A stretch of 64,000 nt of DNA from Kineococcus endophyticus (GCF_040796495.1 NZ_JBFNQN010000004.1:301105-365104), one strand, 5' to 3'. Positions 43,294 to 52,556 are shown, counted from the stretch's first letter. A program made the numbers and translations. Notes: generated by a model from the sequence alone, not told the origin.

Positions 43294-44127
43294 TCAGGAC
43301 AGGCGCAGCGCCAGGTCGGTGACCTTCGCCTCGATCGTCCCGACCGGCGTCGCCGCCCCCGTCAGGAGCGAGACCCGGTACAGCTGCGAGCCCTTCGCCC
43401 CGGGGACCGCGAGGTACCCGGTGGTTCCGGTGACGTCGAAGCCGACGCTGCCGGAGACGTCGACGCCGAGCTTCCCGGTGGGCGCGAGCGTGCCCGAGTT
43501 CGCCGGGGACTGCACCGCGACGACGTCGTCCTTCGTGCCGATGACGAACAGCGTCGTCGCCGTGGCCGGGTCGGTGTCGTTGTTCGTGTAGGCCGCGGCG
43601 GTGACGCCCGTGGTCGTGCCGGCCGCGGGCGGCGTCGTCAGGGACGTGTCGGCCACGGTGGCGGGGTACCCGGCGTCGGTGCGGGCGAAGGACTGCCGCA
43701 GGTTCTGGCCGTTGTCGGAGACGATGCGCAGGGCGTTGGCGACGGGGTTGAAGTCGACGCCGAACGCGTTGCCCTGCAGGGGGACCGTCAGCTGCAGCAC
43801 CTTGCTGGCCTGCGCGGCGTGGACGTCGAGGCGGTAGACGCCGCCGCGGTCGCCGACGCCGTAGACCTGCTTGTCCTGGATCCGGGCGTCGATGCCGACG
43901 AGCTTCGTGTCGCCGCTGAGGCCCTTCAGGGTGCCCGTCGTCTTCACGGCGCCGGCGGTGGCGGTGGAGAACGTGACGAGGCGGGTGCCGTCGACGAGGC
44001 CGACGGCGCGGGGAGCGTCGCTGCGCCCGTGGTCCGATCCGCCGGCGGTGGCGGAGGCGGTGGTGGAGCCCAGGCCGACGAGGGCGATGGCGGCGGCTGC
44101 GGCGGTGATCGCGGTACGGGGTCGCAC
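43294..44127 (-). CDS. Secreted DUF4394-family protein
   Basis: A 277-residue protein with a signal peptide (ITAAAAAIALVGLGSTTASA) and a single DUF4394 domain, a beta-propeller-like fold (LVTFSTATAGAVKTTG, GNAFGVDFNPVANALRIVSD, YTNNDTDPATATTLFVIGTK). The function is unknown. GTG at 44127 follows AGGAGG. It lies directly upstream of the sigma/anti-sigma pair on the same strand; in several Actinobacteria, SigK-type systems control secreted proteins, so a functional link is possible but not shown. Confidence 0.85.
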   Translation of the reverse strand: MRPRTAITAAAAAIALVGLGSTTASATAGGSDHGRSDAPRAVGLVDGTRLVTFSTATAGAVKTTGTLKGLSGDTKLVGIDARIQDKQVYGVGDRGGVYRLDVHAAQASKVLQLTVPLQGNAFGVDFNPVANALRIVSDNGQNLRQSFARTDAGYPATVADTSLTTPPAAGTTTGVTAAAYTNNDTDPATATTLFVIGTKDDVVAVQSPANSGTLAPTGKLGVDVSGSVGFDVTGTTGYLAVPGAKGSQLYRVSLLTGAATPVGTIEAKVTDLALRLS

Positions 44128-44316
44128 GGGGTTCCTCCTGCTGGTCGGGGTGGTCCGGACCCGGCGGGGGCCGGGTCGGGGGTGTGTACGCGGCTCGCAC
44201 CGGCGGCGTTCAGCGCGTCGGCGGATTCCTGCGCGGACGACCCGCAACGCGCCCGCAACCGTCGACGGCTAACCTCGTCGCGTACCCGCGAGAGCAGGCT
44301 GTCGAGGAGGACGTCC

Positions 44317-46269
44317 GTGAGCACGCCGCAGGACCAGTCGACGACCCAGGCCACCGTGCCGCCGAGCCCGGAGTTCGCCGCGCAGGCCGTCGCCCAGGCC
44401 GACCTCTACGAGCGCGCCGCGGCCGACCGGCTCGGGTTCTGGGCCGAGCAGGCCCGCGAGAACGTCACGTGGGACACCGACTTCACCGACGTCCTGGACT
44501 GGTCGGGGGCGCCGTTCGCGAAGTGGTTCGTGGGCGGCAGGCTCAACGTGGCGGTGAACTGCGTCGACCGCCACGTCGAGGCCGGGAACGGCGACCGCGT
44601 CGCGCTGCACTTCGAGGGCGAACCCGGCGACACCCGCGCCGTGACGTACGCCGAACTGCACGAGCAGGTCCAGCGGGCTGCGAACGCGTTGCAGGCGCTC
44701 GGGGTCCAGGCCGGCGACCGCGTGGCGATCTACCTGCCGATGCTCGTCGAGTCCATCGTCGCGATGCTGGCCTGCGCCCGCCTCGGGGCGGCGCACTCGG
44801 TGGTGTTCGGCGGGTTCTCCGCCGACGCGCTGAACTCCCGCATCAACGACGCCGAGGCCAAGCTCGTCATCACGTGCGACGGCTCCTACCGTCGCGGGAA
44901 ACCCACCACGCTCAAGCCCGCCGTCGACGCCGCCCTGGCCAAGGGGGCGCCGAGCGTCACGAACGTCCTCGTCGTCCGCCGCAACGGCGAGGAGGTCGAC
45001 TGGGTCGAGGGCCGCGACGTGTGGTGGCACGAGGCGCTGGAAGGCGCTGCGCCGCAGCACGAGGCGGAGTCGTTCGACGCCGAGAACCCGCTGTTCGTGC
45101 TCTACACCTCCGGCACGACGGGCAAACCCAAGGGCATCCTGCACACCTCCGGCGGGTACCTCGTCCAGACCGCGTACACGACGAAGAACGTGTTCGACGT
45201 CAAGCCCGAGCGCGACGTCTACTGGTGCACCGCCGACATCGGCTGGGTCACCGGCCACAGCTACATCGTCTACGGCCCGCTGGCCAACGGCCTCACCCAG
45301 GTCGTCTACGAGGGCACCCCGGACACCCCCGACAAGGACCGCTGGTGGTCCATCGTCGAGAAGTACGGTGTCACCGTCCTCTACACCGCGCCGACCGCGA
45401 TCCGCACCTGCATGAAGTGGGGCGAGGAGCACCCGGCCAAGCACGACCTGTCCTCGCTGCGCGTCCTGGGCAGCGTCGGGGAGAACATCAACCCCGAGGC
45501 GTGGAACTGGTACCGCCGCGTCATCGGCTCCGACCGCACCCCCATCGCGGACACGTGGTGGCAGACCGAGACCGGCGCGCAGATGATCGCCCCGCTGCCC
45601 GGTGTCACCGCGCTCAAGGCCGGATCGGCGCAGGTCCCGCTGCCGGGCATCGTGGCCGAGGTCGTCGACGACGCCGGCGAACCGGTCGGCCCCGGTCAGA
45701 CCGGCTACCTCGTCCTCACCGAACCGTGGCCGGCGATGCTGCGCGGGATCTGGGGTGACGAGCAGCGGTTCAAGGACACGTACTGGTCGCGCTTCCCCGG
45801 CCGCTACTTCGCCGGCGACGGCGCCAAGCGCGACGACGACGGCGACATCTGGCTGCTCGGCCGTGTCGACGACGTCATGAACGTCTCCGGGCACCGGCTG
45901 TCGACGGCCGAGATCGAGTCGGCGCTCGTGTCCCACCCCGACGTCGCCGAGGCCGCGGTCGTCGGCGCCACCGACGAGACGACCGGCCAGGCCGTCGTCG
46001 CCTTCGTCATCCTGCGCGGGGGCCACGAGCAGGGTCCGGACACCGTCGCCGACCTGCGCAACCACGTGGCGAAGGAGATCGGACCCATCGCCAAGCCGAA
46101 GTCGATCATGGTCGTCGCGGAGCTGCCGAAGACGCGGTCGGGCAAGATCATGCGCCGCCTGCTGCGCGACGTCGCCGAGCACCGCACGCCCGGGGACGTC
46201 ACGACGCTCACCGACTCCTCGGTGATGGACGCCATCTCGGCGGGGATGAACGCCACCCCCCAGGACTGA
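44317..46269 (+). CDS. acs: Acetyl-CoA synthetase
   Basis: A 650-residue AMP-forming ligase that activates acetate to acetyl-CoA. It is full length with the ATP-binding YTSGTTGKPKGILHT, the acyl-pocket WWQTETGAQM, the hinge GRVDDVMNVSGHRLST and the C-terminal TRSGKIMRRLL, whose Lys is the usual acetylation-regulated residue. GTG at 44317 follows GAGGAGG. It is divergent from the DUF4394 gene and is followed by a strong terminator. Control by the Crp-like regulator at 52.6 kb is common in Actinobacteria, but no site is evident here. Confidence 0.95.
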   Translation: MSTPQDQSTTQATVPPSPEFAAQAVAQADLYERAAADRLGFWAEQARENVTWDTDFTDVLDWSGAPFAKWFVGGRLNVAVNCVDRHVEAGNGDRVALHFEGEPGDTRAVTYAELHEQVQRAANALQALGVQAGDRVAIYLPMLVESIVAMLACARLGAAHSVVFGGFSADALNSRINDAEAKLVITCDGSYRRGKPTTLKPAVDAALAKGAPSVTNVLVVRRNGEEVDWVEGRDVWWHEALEGAAPQHEAESFDAENPLFVLYTSGTTGKPKGILHTSGGYLVQTAYTTKNVFDVKPERDVYWCTADIGWVTGHSYIVYGPLANGLTQVVYEGTPDTPDKDRWWSIVEKYGVTVLYTAPTAIRTCMKWGEEHPAKHDLSSLRVLGSVGENINPEAWNWYRRVIGSDRTPIADTWWQTETGAQMIAPLPGVTALKAGSAQVPLPGIVAEVVDDAGEPVGPGQTGYLVLTEPWPAMLRGIWGDEQRFKDTYWSRFPGRYFAGDGAKRDDDGDIWLLGRVDDVMNVSGHRLSTAEIESALVSHPDVAEAAVVGATDETTGQAVVAFVILRGGHEQGPDTVADLRNHVAKEIGPIAKPKSIMVVAELPKTRSGKIMRRLLRDVAEHRTPGDVTTLTDSSVMDAISAGMNATPQD

Positions 46270-46296
46270 CGGCGCAGGACGGGTTCGACTCCTCCA

Positions 46297-46340
46297 CCGC
46301 ACCCCCTCCTCCGACCGGCGCGTCGGGGCAGGGGGTGCGG
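46297..46340 (+). terminator. Hairpin terminator after acs
   Basis: CCGCACCCCCT (46297-46307) and AGGGGGTGCGG (46330-46340) form a perfect 11-bp stem. The right arm runs up to the start region of the next gene. Confidence 0.72.
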
Positions 46341-46352
46341 CACTGTGGAGCG

Positions 46353-47354
46353 GTGCCTCGCGAACCCCGTCGCCGCAGCCCCGCCGCCCTCGCCGGGACC
46401 GTCGTGGCGACCGGGGTCGTGGCCGCCGGGGCGGCCGTGGTGGGTGCACCGGACTGGTTCGGGCTGGCCGGGGAGCGCCCCTTCGTGTGGACGGTGCCGT
46501 TCCGCGTGCCCGTGGGGCTCGGCCTCGCCGGTCTCGCGGTCCTCACGGGGCTCACCGGTCTGCGGTGGCGACGCACCCTGCCCGCGGCGACGGCCCTGGC
46601 CCTGGCCGCCGCCGGGTCCCTCGGGACGACGCTCGCCCGCGGGGTGTCCGCCGGTGAGCTGCCCGCCGCCCGCGCCGGGGACGTCACCGTCCTGGCCGCC
46701 AACGTCTTCCTCGCCCGCGCCGACCGCGAGGGCGTGGCCCGCCTCGCCGTCGACGGTCGGGCCGACGTCGTCTCCCTGCCGGAGTCGACGCGGGAGTACG
46801 CCGACGACGTCGCCACCCGCATCGAGAGGGCCACGGGCACCGGCGTGCAGGTGTTCTTCCGCGACGACCGCGACGGCCGCTTCGGGACGGCGCTGCTCGT
46901 CGCCGACCGGCTGGGGGAGTACCGGGTGACCGGGGAGCTGACCGACGGGATCAAGGCGGTCGTCACCGCGGCGCCGGTGTCCGGGCAGGGACCGGTGCTG
47001 GCCGCGGCGCACACCGCGGCACCCGTCCCCGAGCTCCTCGCGCCGTGGGCCGTCGAGGTGCAGGCCGTCGCCGACTGGTGCGCGCGGACGCCCGGGGCGC
47101 TGCTCGCGGGCGACCTCAACGCGACCCTGGACCACCCCGGACTGCACCTGCGCGGGTCGTGCGTCGACGCGGGGGAGCAGACCGGCACGGGCGCGCGCGG
47201 CACCTGGCCGGCCGGCCACTCAGCCCTGCTCGGCGCCACGATCGACCACGCGCTGGCCGACGGGAACCGTTGGCGGGCGGTGGGTTCGCGCGTCGAGACG
47301 ATCCCCGGCAGCGACCACCGGGCGTTGCTGTCACGGTGGCGGCCGGTGGGCTGA
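46353..47354 (+). CDS. Membrane-bound endonuclease/exonuclease/phosphatase-family protein
   Basis: A 333-residue protein. Three N-terminal helices (ALAGTVVATGVVAAGAAVVG; VPVGLGLAGLAVLTGLTGL; TLPAATALALAAAGSLGTTL) are followed by an extracytoplasmic EEP domain with VTVLAANVFLARAD, GALLAGDLNATLDHP and the C-terminal GSDHRALLSRW catalytic His. The usual catalytic Glu lies in VVSLPEST. The substrate is unknown (nucleic acid, lipid or phosphoester). The start is ambiguous: GTG 46353 is used, and 46335 is also in frame. Confidence 0.82.
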   Translation: MPREPRRRSPAALAGTVVATGVVAAGAAVVGAPDWFGLAGERPFVWTVPFRVPVGLGLAGLAVLTGLTGLRWRRTLPAATALALAAAGSLGTTLARGVSAGELPAARAGDVTVLAANVFLARADREGVARLAVDGRADVVSLPESTREYADDVATRIERATGTGVQVFFRDDRDGRFGTALLVADRLGEYRVTGELTDGIKAVVTAAPVSGQGPVLAAAHTAAPVPELLAPWAVEVQAVADWCARTPGALLAGDLNATLDHPGLHLRGSCVDAGEQTGTGARGTWPAGHSALLGATIDHALADGNRWRAVGSRVETIPGSDHRALLSRWRPVG

Positions 47355-47555
47355 GCGCGCGTCCGTTGCTCCGAACGGGGGATTCCGGTCTGCGGATGCG
47401 TCCCGTTCGTGCGAACGCCGCCGGAAAGAGGTTGAGAGCCGTAGGGTCGTCCTGGTCGTCGCTCGTCCCCCTGTACGAGAGCGACCCCTGCGTCGCCGTC
47501 GGTCCCCCCGCCGACGGCGACGCGCTCACCCTGGCGGTGCACGGCCCGACCGGTG

Positions 47556-47615
47556 CTCCTAGGGTTCTCCCCGGCGCCCCGTCTCCTGCGCGGGTAGCGC
47601 GACCGGGCCTAGGAG
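47556..47615 (+). promoter_or_regulatory. Inverted repeat overlapping the RBS of the holin-like gene
   Basis: CTCCTAGG (47556-47563) is exactly complementary to CCTAGGAG (47608-47615). The right arm contains most of the AGGAGG RBS (47611-47616) of the gene starting at 47623, so pairing in the mRNA could mask ribosome binding. Confidence 0.5.
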
Positions 47616-47622
47616 GATCTCG

Positions 47623-48093
47623 ATGACCACCCTGAACGACCGCGGTGTCGGCGCACCCGAGCGCACGATCGGTCAGCTCGTCGCCGACGCGACGAAGGAC
47701 ATGACCGAGCTCGTCCGCTACGAGATCGCGCTCGCCAAGGCCGAGATCACCGCCGACGTGAAGAACGGCGCCTTCGGTGGCGCCCTGTTCGCCGTCGCCG
47801 GGCTCTTCGGCTTCGTCGCCTTCGTCTTCCTCGGCATCACCGTCGCCTTCGCCCTGCACGAGGGCGCCGGCTGGGACGTCTGGCTGAGCTTCCTCGTCGT
47901 GGCCGCCGCGATGCTCGTCGTCGCCGGCATCGCCGCGGGCATCGGCTTCGGGCGCATCAAGCAGGTCCGCCCGCCGGAGCGCACCATCCGCACGTCCAAG
48001 GACAGCATCGCCGCCATCAAGGCTGCGGCGACCGGCAAGCCCGTCTCCAAGACCATCACCGGGCGTCCCGGCGCCCGCGGCATCGGGCACTGA
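47623..48093 (+). CDS. Actinobacterial phage-holin-family (Phage_holin_3_6-like) membrane protein
   Basis: A 156-residue protein with an amphipathic N-terminus (IGQLVADATKDMTELVRYEI) and two helices (FGGALFAVAGLFGFVAFVFL and VWLSFLVVAAAMLVVAGIAA), ending in a basic cytoplasmic tail. This is the widespread actinobacterial chromosomal family annotated as putative holin superfamily III; despite the name it is not linked to prophage here. AGGAGG precedes the ATG by 6 bases and is covered by an upstream inverted repeat. The function is unknown. Confidence 0.85.
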   Translation: MTTLNDRGVGAPERTIGQLVADATKDMTELVRYEIALAKAEITADVKNGAFGGALFAVAGLFGFVAFVFLGITVAFALHEGAGWDVWLSFLVVAAAMLVVAGIAAGIGFGRIKQVRPPERTIRTSKDSIAAIKAAATGKPVSKTITGRPGARGIGH

Positions 48094-48111
48094 GCCGGCG
48101 CTGAGCCGGTC

Positions 48112-49047
48112 CTGAGCGAGAGGCCCGCCACGCGAGCGGCCGCCACCGACGTCTCGGCCGTCCTGGTCGAGGGTCCGTGGCGGCACCGCCTCGTGGCGGC
48201 CCACGGCGCGCGGTTCCACGTCGCCGAGCTCGGTGAGGGACCGCTCGTCCTGCTCCTGCACGACTTCCCGCAGTTCTGGTGGGCCTGGCGCGCCCAGCTC
48301 GTCGCCCTCGCCTCGGCCGGCTACCGGACCGTCGCGATGGACCTGCGCGGCTACGGCGCCTCCGACAAGCCCCCGCGCGGGTACGACACCCCGACCTCGG
48401 CGGCCGACGTGGCCGCCGTCGTGCGGGCCCTCGGGGAACGCGACGCCGTCGTCGTGGGTCTCGGCATCGGGGGCCGGACCGCCTGGGCCCTGCCCTCCCT
48501 GCACCCCGAGCAGGTCCGCGGCGTCGTCGCCGTCGGCGCCGGCCACCCCCTCCTGACCCGTCACGTGCTGCGCGACCGCCTCGGCGAGCGCACCGGTCTC
48601 GCGGCCACCCGCACGGCCCTGGCCCGGCAGCTGCCCGCGCTGCCCGAGCGCTCCCTCGTCCACGGCGACGGCGTCGCCCGCGTCCTGCGCGAGCGGTCCG
48701 GCCCCGGCTGGCCCGCCGAGGAGGACGTCGCCCGCTACCGCGAGGCGGTCCGCGTCCCCTTCGTGGCCCACTCGGCGCTGGAGTACCACCGCTGGATCGC
48801 CCGGTCCGCCGTCCGCGCCGACGGCCGCCGCTTCGCCGCCGCCCTGCGCGACGGCACCGACGTGCCCGTGCTCCAGGTGCGCGGCGCCCTCGACCCCACC
48901 GTCTCCCGCGCGACCCTCGAGGCCGGCGCCCGCTTCGCCCTCGGCCCGCACCGCCTCGAGGAGGTGCCGGGCGTCGGCCACTACGTGCCCGAAGAGGCCC
49001 CCGCCCGCCTCGCCTCCTTGCTCGCCGGGTGGCTCGCGCGCTGGTGA
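48112..49047 (+). CDS. Alpha/beta hydrolase (epoxide hydrolase-like)
   Basis: An alpha/beta hydrolase-fold enzyme: oxyanion motif LLHDFPQFWWAWR (HDFP where HGFP is usual), DLRGYGASDKPPRGYD, and the His in VGHYVPEEAP. The nucleophile elbow reads VVGLGIGGRTAW, with Gly-Ile-Gly where the nucleophile would be expected, so hydrolytic activity is doubtful. The GTG at 48193 is the first ordinary start, but the in-frame upstream sequence (VLVEGPWRHRLVAAHGARFH) matches the usual N-terminus of this family. The only candidate covering it is a CTG at 48112, which I use here with moderate confidence. Confidence 0.75.
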   Translation: MSERPATRAAATDVSAVLVEGPWRHRLVAAHGARFHVAELGEGPLVLLLHDFPQFWWAWRAQLVALASAGYRTVAMDLRGYGASDKPPRGYDTPTSAADVAAVVRALGERDAVVVGLGIGGRTAWALPSLHPEQVRGVVAVGAGHPLLTRHVLRDRLGERTGLAATRTALARQLPALPERSLVHGDGVARVLRERSGPGWPAEEDVARYREAVRVPFVAHSALEYHRWIARSAVRADGRRFAAALRDGTDVPVLQVRGALDPTVSRATLEAGARFALGPHRLEEVPGVGHYVPEEAPARLASLLAGWLARW

Positions 49048-49204
49048 CCCCCCGCCGCCGGCGCCCGGGGGTGGGCTCGTTGACGCATCCGGCTCGCAGG
49101 TCGAGCCCGCCGTGACAGCGAGCCGGGGCGTGCCGGGGACCGTCGACGCGACGGGCCGGACCTACCGGCCCTCCGACGCAACGGTCCGAACGGCGGGGCC
49201 GCGG

Positions 49205-50407
49205 TCACTCCCTAGCGCAGCCCCCGATCCCCACGGCGTCGGTCCGCGAGCCCGCGGCGGCCAGCACGGCGTCGAGCTCGCGCGGCGTCAGGGCGTACCC
49301 GGTGTTCGCGTCGTCGAGCGACTTGGCGAACACGACGCCCGCGACCCGGCCGTCCGCGGTGAGCAGCGGGCCGCCGGAGTTGCCCGGCTGCACGGTCGCG
49401 TAGACGGAGTAGACCTCGCGCAGGACGTCGGCCGAGTCGAAGATGTCGCGGCCCTGGGCCTGGAGCACCTGCCGGATCCGCGCGGGTTCGGCGCGGTAGG
49501 GGCCGTCGAGCGGGTAGCCGGCGACGACGGCCGCGTCGCCGGCGGACAGCTGGTCGGCCCGGGGCAGGGGAGCGACGTCGAGACCGGGCACGTCGAGGAC
49601 CGCGAGGTCGCGGCCGGGGTCGAACGCGACGACGGTCGCCGGGTAGCGGCGGGAGGACCCACCCGGCTGCACGACGGGGTCGGTGACACCCGCGACGACG
49701 TGGGCGTTCGTCACCACCCGGGCGTCCTCGCCGAGGCGGGCGGCGACGAACCCGCTGCCCTCCAGCCCGCGCTGGCAGCTCTCGGCCACGCCGGTGATCT
49801 TGACGACGGCCGGGAGCGGCTCCTGGAGGGCCTGCGGCGCCTGCCCGTCCGGCGCCTCGACGGGCGCGATGGGCTCTGGGTCCAGGCCGGTGAAGACGCG
49901 CGGGAACCCGCTGGCCTGCGCGGCGGACCAGAACCGGGTGAGCAGGTCGTCGGCGGCGGGCGGCACGACCCGGTCGGTGGCCGCGACCACGCGCGACCCC
50001 GTGACGGCCTGCACGACCGACGGCAACGGCGCCTGCCGCGCCGCGCCCGCGACGACCCACAGGACGAGCAGCGTCGCGACGGCCGAGGCCACAGCCCCCA
50101 GCAGGGCGTCGAGCACCTTCGCGGGCGCCCACCGCACGACAGACCGGATCCGGGCGGCCACCAGCCCCAGCACCACCCGGCCGACCACGGCGAGCGCGAC
50201 CGTCCCCAGCACGACGGCCAGCGTCCGCCGGGCCCCGGTCTCCCAGCCGCTGACGACGGACGGCAGGAAGACGACTCCGAGCGCCGCGCCGCCGACGAGG
50301 CCCAGCAGGCTCGCGACCCCGACGAGGAAGCCCTCGCGGTACCCGGCGACGACCTGCGCGAGCAGCAGGAGGAGCAGGACCAGGTCGAGGACGTCGGAGC
50401 TGGTCAC
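49205..50407 (-). CDS. MarP-like membrane serine protease (CvpA + trypsin-like)
   Basis: A 400-residue protein with four N-terminal helices of the CvpA type (VLDLVLLLLLLAQVVAGYRE onward) and an extracytoplasmic chymotrypsin-like protease domain. The catalytic triad is visible: His in VVTNAHVVAG, Asp in GRDLAVLDV, Ser in QPGNSGGPLL. Two Cys (ESCQRG and the C-terminal GGCARE) could form the regulatory disulfide described for mycobacterial MarP (Rv3671c), which is needed for acid and oxidative stress resistance. Length and layout match MarP. The GTG start overlaps the NUDIX stop. Confidence 0.9.
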   Translation of the reverse strand: MTSSDVLDLVLLLLLLAQVVAGYREGFLVGVASLLGLVGGAALGVVFLPSVVSGWETGARRTLAVVLGTVALAVVGRVVLGLVAARIRSVVRWAPAKVLDALLGAVASAVATLLVLWVVAGAARQAPLPSVVQAVTGSRVVAATDRVVPPAADDLLTRFWSAAQASGFPRVFTGLDPEPIAPVEAPDGQAPQALQEPLPAVVKITGVAESCQRGLEGSGFVAARLGEDARVVTNAHVVAGVTDPVVQPGGSSRRYPATVVAFDPGRDLAVLDVPGLDVAPLPRADQLSAGDAAVVAGYPLDGPYRAEPARIRQVLQAQGRDIFDSADVLREVYSVYATVQPGNSGGPLLTADGRVAGVVFAKSLDDANTGYALTPRELDAVLAAAGSRTDAVGIGGCARE

Positions 50408-51063
50408 GCGCTCGCCCCCGCCCACTGCAGCGCCTCGTCGAGCGTGATGCTGCGCAGCTGCCCGAGGGGAACAGGCCGCAGCCCTCCGAGGTCGAGGACC
50501 CGGACGAGCACCTCCGCCGTGAACCCCCACACGAGCAGCCCGCGGACGGCGAACGCCGGGCCGGTGTAGCCGCCGGGTCCGCGCAGGCGTCGTTCGGCCG
50601 CGAACAGCTCGGCCAGCGGGACGCTCTCGACGCGCGCCACCTCCAGGGGGTCGACGACGCCGACGGGACCGCGCTCGCGCCAGTGCGCCACGACGGGGGT
50701 CACGCGGTGACCGGAGTGCGCCAGCCCCAGGGGCGGCAGCTCGCCGAGCACGTCGACGCCCGCCACGACGAGCCCGGTCTCCTCGGTGGCCTCGCGCAGC
50801 GCGGTGGCGGCGGCGTCCGCGTCGCCGGGGTCGGCGCGTCCGCCGGGGAACGCCACCTGGCCCGAGTGCTGACGCAGCGTCCCGGCGCGTTCGGTGAGCA
50901 GGACCTCGGGTCCGGACGGCCCGTCGCCCAGGAGCACGAGGACGGCGGCGGGTGTCGAGGTCCCCGTGAGGCGGCGATCCTCCCGCCACTGCAGGTCGGC
51001 GGCCGTGACGTCCGGCAGGCGCGCGGCGAGCGGGGCCAGCCACGGGGGCAGGGACGCGCTCAC
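50404..51063 (-). CDS. NUDIX hydrolase (CoA pyrophosphatase-like)
   Basis: A 219-residue NUDIX enzyme. The CoA-pyrophosphatase signature ([20 protein letters not shown]) immediately precedes the Nudix box ([20 protein letters not shown], then EETGL). The first box acid is Asp rather than Glu. Predicted to hydrolyse CoA or its derivatives to phosphopantetheine. It overlaps nth upstream and marP downstream by four bases each, a compact operon resembling the nth-nudix-marP order in Mycobacterium. Confidence 0.88.
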   Translation of the reverse strand: MSASLPPWLAPLAARLPDVTAADLQWREDRRLTGTSTPAAVLVLLGDGPSGPEVLLTERAGTLRQHSGQVAFPGGRADPGDADAAATALREATEETGLVVAGVDVLGELPPLGLAHSGHRVTPVVAHWRERGPVGVVDPLEVARVESVPLAELFAAERRLRGPGGYTGPAFAVRGLLVWGFTAEVLVRVLDLGGLRPVPLGQLRSITLDEALQWAGASA

Positions 51064-51767
51064 GCGAGCGCCGGCTGCTTGACGAGCGCGGCGGCCTTGA
51101 CCGGGTCCATCTCCCCGATCCCGCCGGACGGGCACAACCGCAGCACCGGGCACGCCCCGCACGCCGGTCGCCGGCTGTGGCAGGTGCGGCGGCCGTGGAA
51201 GATCACCCGGTGGTTGAACATCGTCCAGTCCTTGCGCTGGATGAGCGCCGCGAGGTCCGTCTCCACCTTGACCGGGTCCTCGTGGGTGGTGAAGCCGAGC
51301 CGGCGGGACAGCCGGCCCACGTGGGTGTCGACGGTCAGACCGGGCACCCCGAAGGCGTCGCCCAGCACGACGTTCGCCGTCTTGCGGCCCACTCCGGCCA
51401 GCCGGACGAGGTCGCGCTGGCGCGGCGGGACGAGCCCGTCGTGCTCGGCGACGAGCTGAGCGGACAGCTTGAGGAGGTTGTCGGCCTTGGCGCGGAAGAA
51501 CCCCGTCGGCTGGACGAGCGTCTCCAGCTCGGTCCGGTCGGCGGCCGCCATCGCCGCCGCCGTCGGGAAGCGGGCGAAGAGCGCGGGCGTGACCTGGTTG
51601 ACGCGCCGGTCGGTGCACTGCGCGGACAGGACGGTCGCGACGAGCAGCTCGAACGGGGTCGTGAAGTCGAGCTCGCAGTGGGCGTCGGGGTAGCGCTGGG
51701 CCAGCAGCCGGTGCACGCGCCGGGCGCGGCGGGTCCGGGCCAGCTGCGTCTCCACCTGCGTGCTCAC
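51060..51767 (-). CDS. nth: Endonuclease III
   Basis: A 235-residue bifunctional DNA glycosylase/AP lyase for oxidised pyrimidines. The Hh[18 protein letters not shown] contains the catalytic Lys, followed by the catalytic Asp in [13 protein letters not shown] and the iron-sulfur loop [17 protein letters not shown] (CX6CX2CX5C). GTG at 51767 is the likely start. It is the first gene of the nth-nudix-marP operon. Confidence 0.95.
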   Translation of the reverse strand: MSTQVETQLARTRRARRVHRLLAQRYPDAHCELDFTTPFELLVATVLSAQCTDRRVNQVTPALFARFPTAAAMAAADRTELETLVQPTGFFRAKADNLLKLSAQLVAEHDGLVPPRQRDLVRLAGVGRKTANVVLGDAFGVPGLTVDTHVGRLSRRLGFTTHEDPVKVETDLAALIQRKDWTMFNHRVIFHGRRTCHSRRPACGACPVLRLCPSGGIGEMDPVKAAALVKQPALA

Positions 51768-51891
51768 CGTGGCGAGCCTACGGGCGGTGCTCGACGCCTG
51801 CCGTCACCAGGGACTCCCGACGGGTGACGGCACACCACCGGGAGGGTGACGACTCGTCAAGAGGTCCGCGACCTGCGACGACACGGCTGTC

Positions 51892-52446
51892 ATGGCACCG
51901 CGCGATCCCGAGTCCCCCGACCTGCCCGCCGTCCTCTCCCCCGAGGCTCTGGACGGCCGGCTGGAGCCCGTCCTGTCGGGCGTGCTCGAGGCCGCGGACG
52001 AGCTGAGCTGCCGCCGGACCGTCCGCGTGGAGCTGGCCGAGCTGCCGCTGCCCGCTCTGCGCCGCCGCCGCGCGCTGCTGCAGGAGGAGGTCCGCCGGGT
52101 CCAGCACTGGCACCGCCTCGTCCGCGCCCGCCGCGACCTGCTCGTCGCGACGGCCTGCGGGCCCGAGGAGCTGCACGTGCCGGTCGAGGCCGCCACGCAC
52201 GGCGGGCCCCTGGAGCACCACCTCGAGCCGGCGGAGGACGCGCTGGACCCGGCCGAGGGGCTGCGCGGTCTGCTGCTGCTCGACCGCCCGATCCGCGGCG
52301 GGGGCCTGCCGGAGCAGCTGCGCGAGCTGTCGGACGCGCAGATCAGGTTGACCGAGTACGAGAACGCGCTGCTGGCCGAGCTGGCCGTCGCGACGGACGT
52401 GCTGGCCGAGCGGTGCCGGACGCTCTTCGGGGCTGCGACCCCCTGA
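51892..52446 (+). CDS. RsiG-like coiled-coil protein (putative anti-sigma factor)
   Basis: A 184-residue, mostly helical protein. Two helix segments resemble RsiG, the cyclic-di-GMP-dependent anti-sigma factor of WhiG: PLPALRRRRALLQEEVRRV followed by QHWHRLVRARRDLL, and the C-terminal LRELSDAQIRLTEYENALLA. In RsiG the first helix carries E(X)3S(X)2R(X)3Q(X)3D for c-di-GMP binding. Here the final Asp aligns but the Ser, Arg and Gln positions read Gln, His and Arg, and the Glu is displaced by one. It may therefore be a paralogue with altered or no nucleotide binding. Family placement is by resemblance only. It precedes the Crp gene by 110 bases. Confidence 0.55.
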   Translation: MAPRDPESPDLPAVLSPEALDGRLEPVLSGVLEAADELSCRRTVRVELAELPLPALRRRRALLQEEVRRVQHWHRLVRARRDLLVATACGPEELHVPVEAATHGGPLEHHLEPAEDALDPAEGLRGLLLLDRPIRGGGLPEQLRELSDAQIRLTEYENALLAELAVATDVLAERCRTLFGAATP

Positions 52447-52510
52447 CGGGGGGCGGCCTCGTCGGTCACATCCGGGCTCGGTGGGGCAGACTGTCTCCGC
52501 GCGTGTCCGG

Positions 52511-52524
52511 GTGACGCGCGTCAC
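52511..52524. promoter_or_regulatory. Crp/GlxR-type site before the Crp gene
   Basis: GTGACGCGCGTCAC is a perfect palindrome with GTGA and TCAC half-sites six bases apart, the Crp/GlxR spacing. It ends 32 bases before the Crp start and suggests autoregulation. Confidence 0.7.
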
Positions 52525-52556
52525 GGGACTGCAGGACGCGGCACGGGAGGTCGTTC

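Noticed and set aside
47372..47409. Terminator after the endonuclease/exonuclease/phosphatase gene (CGAACGGG / CCCGTTCG)
   Set aside because: The 8-bp arms are separated by 22 bases, a weak hairpin; not strong enough to annotate.
47623..48093. Phage holin as a sign of a prophage
   Set aside because: This family is chromosomal in most Actinobacteria and no phage structural, lysis or integrase genes are nearby.
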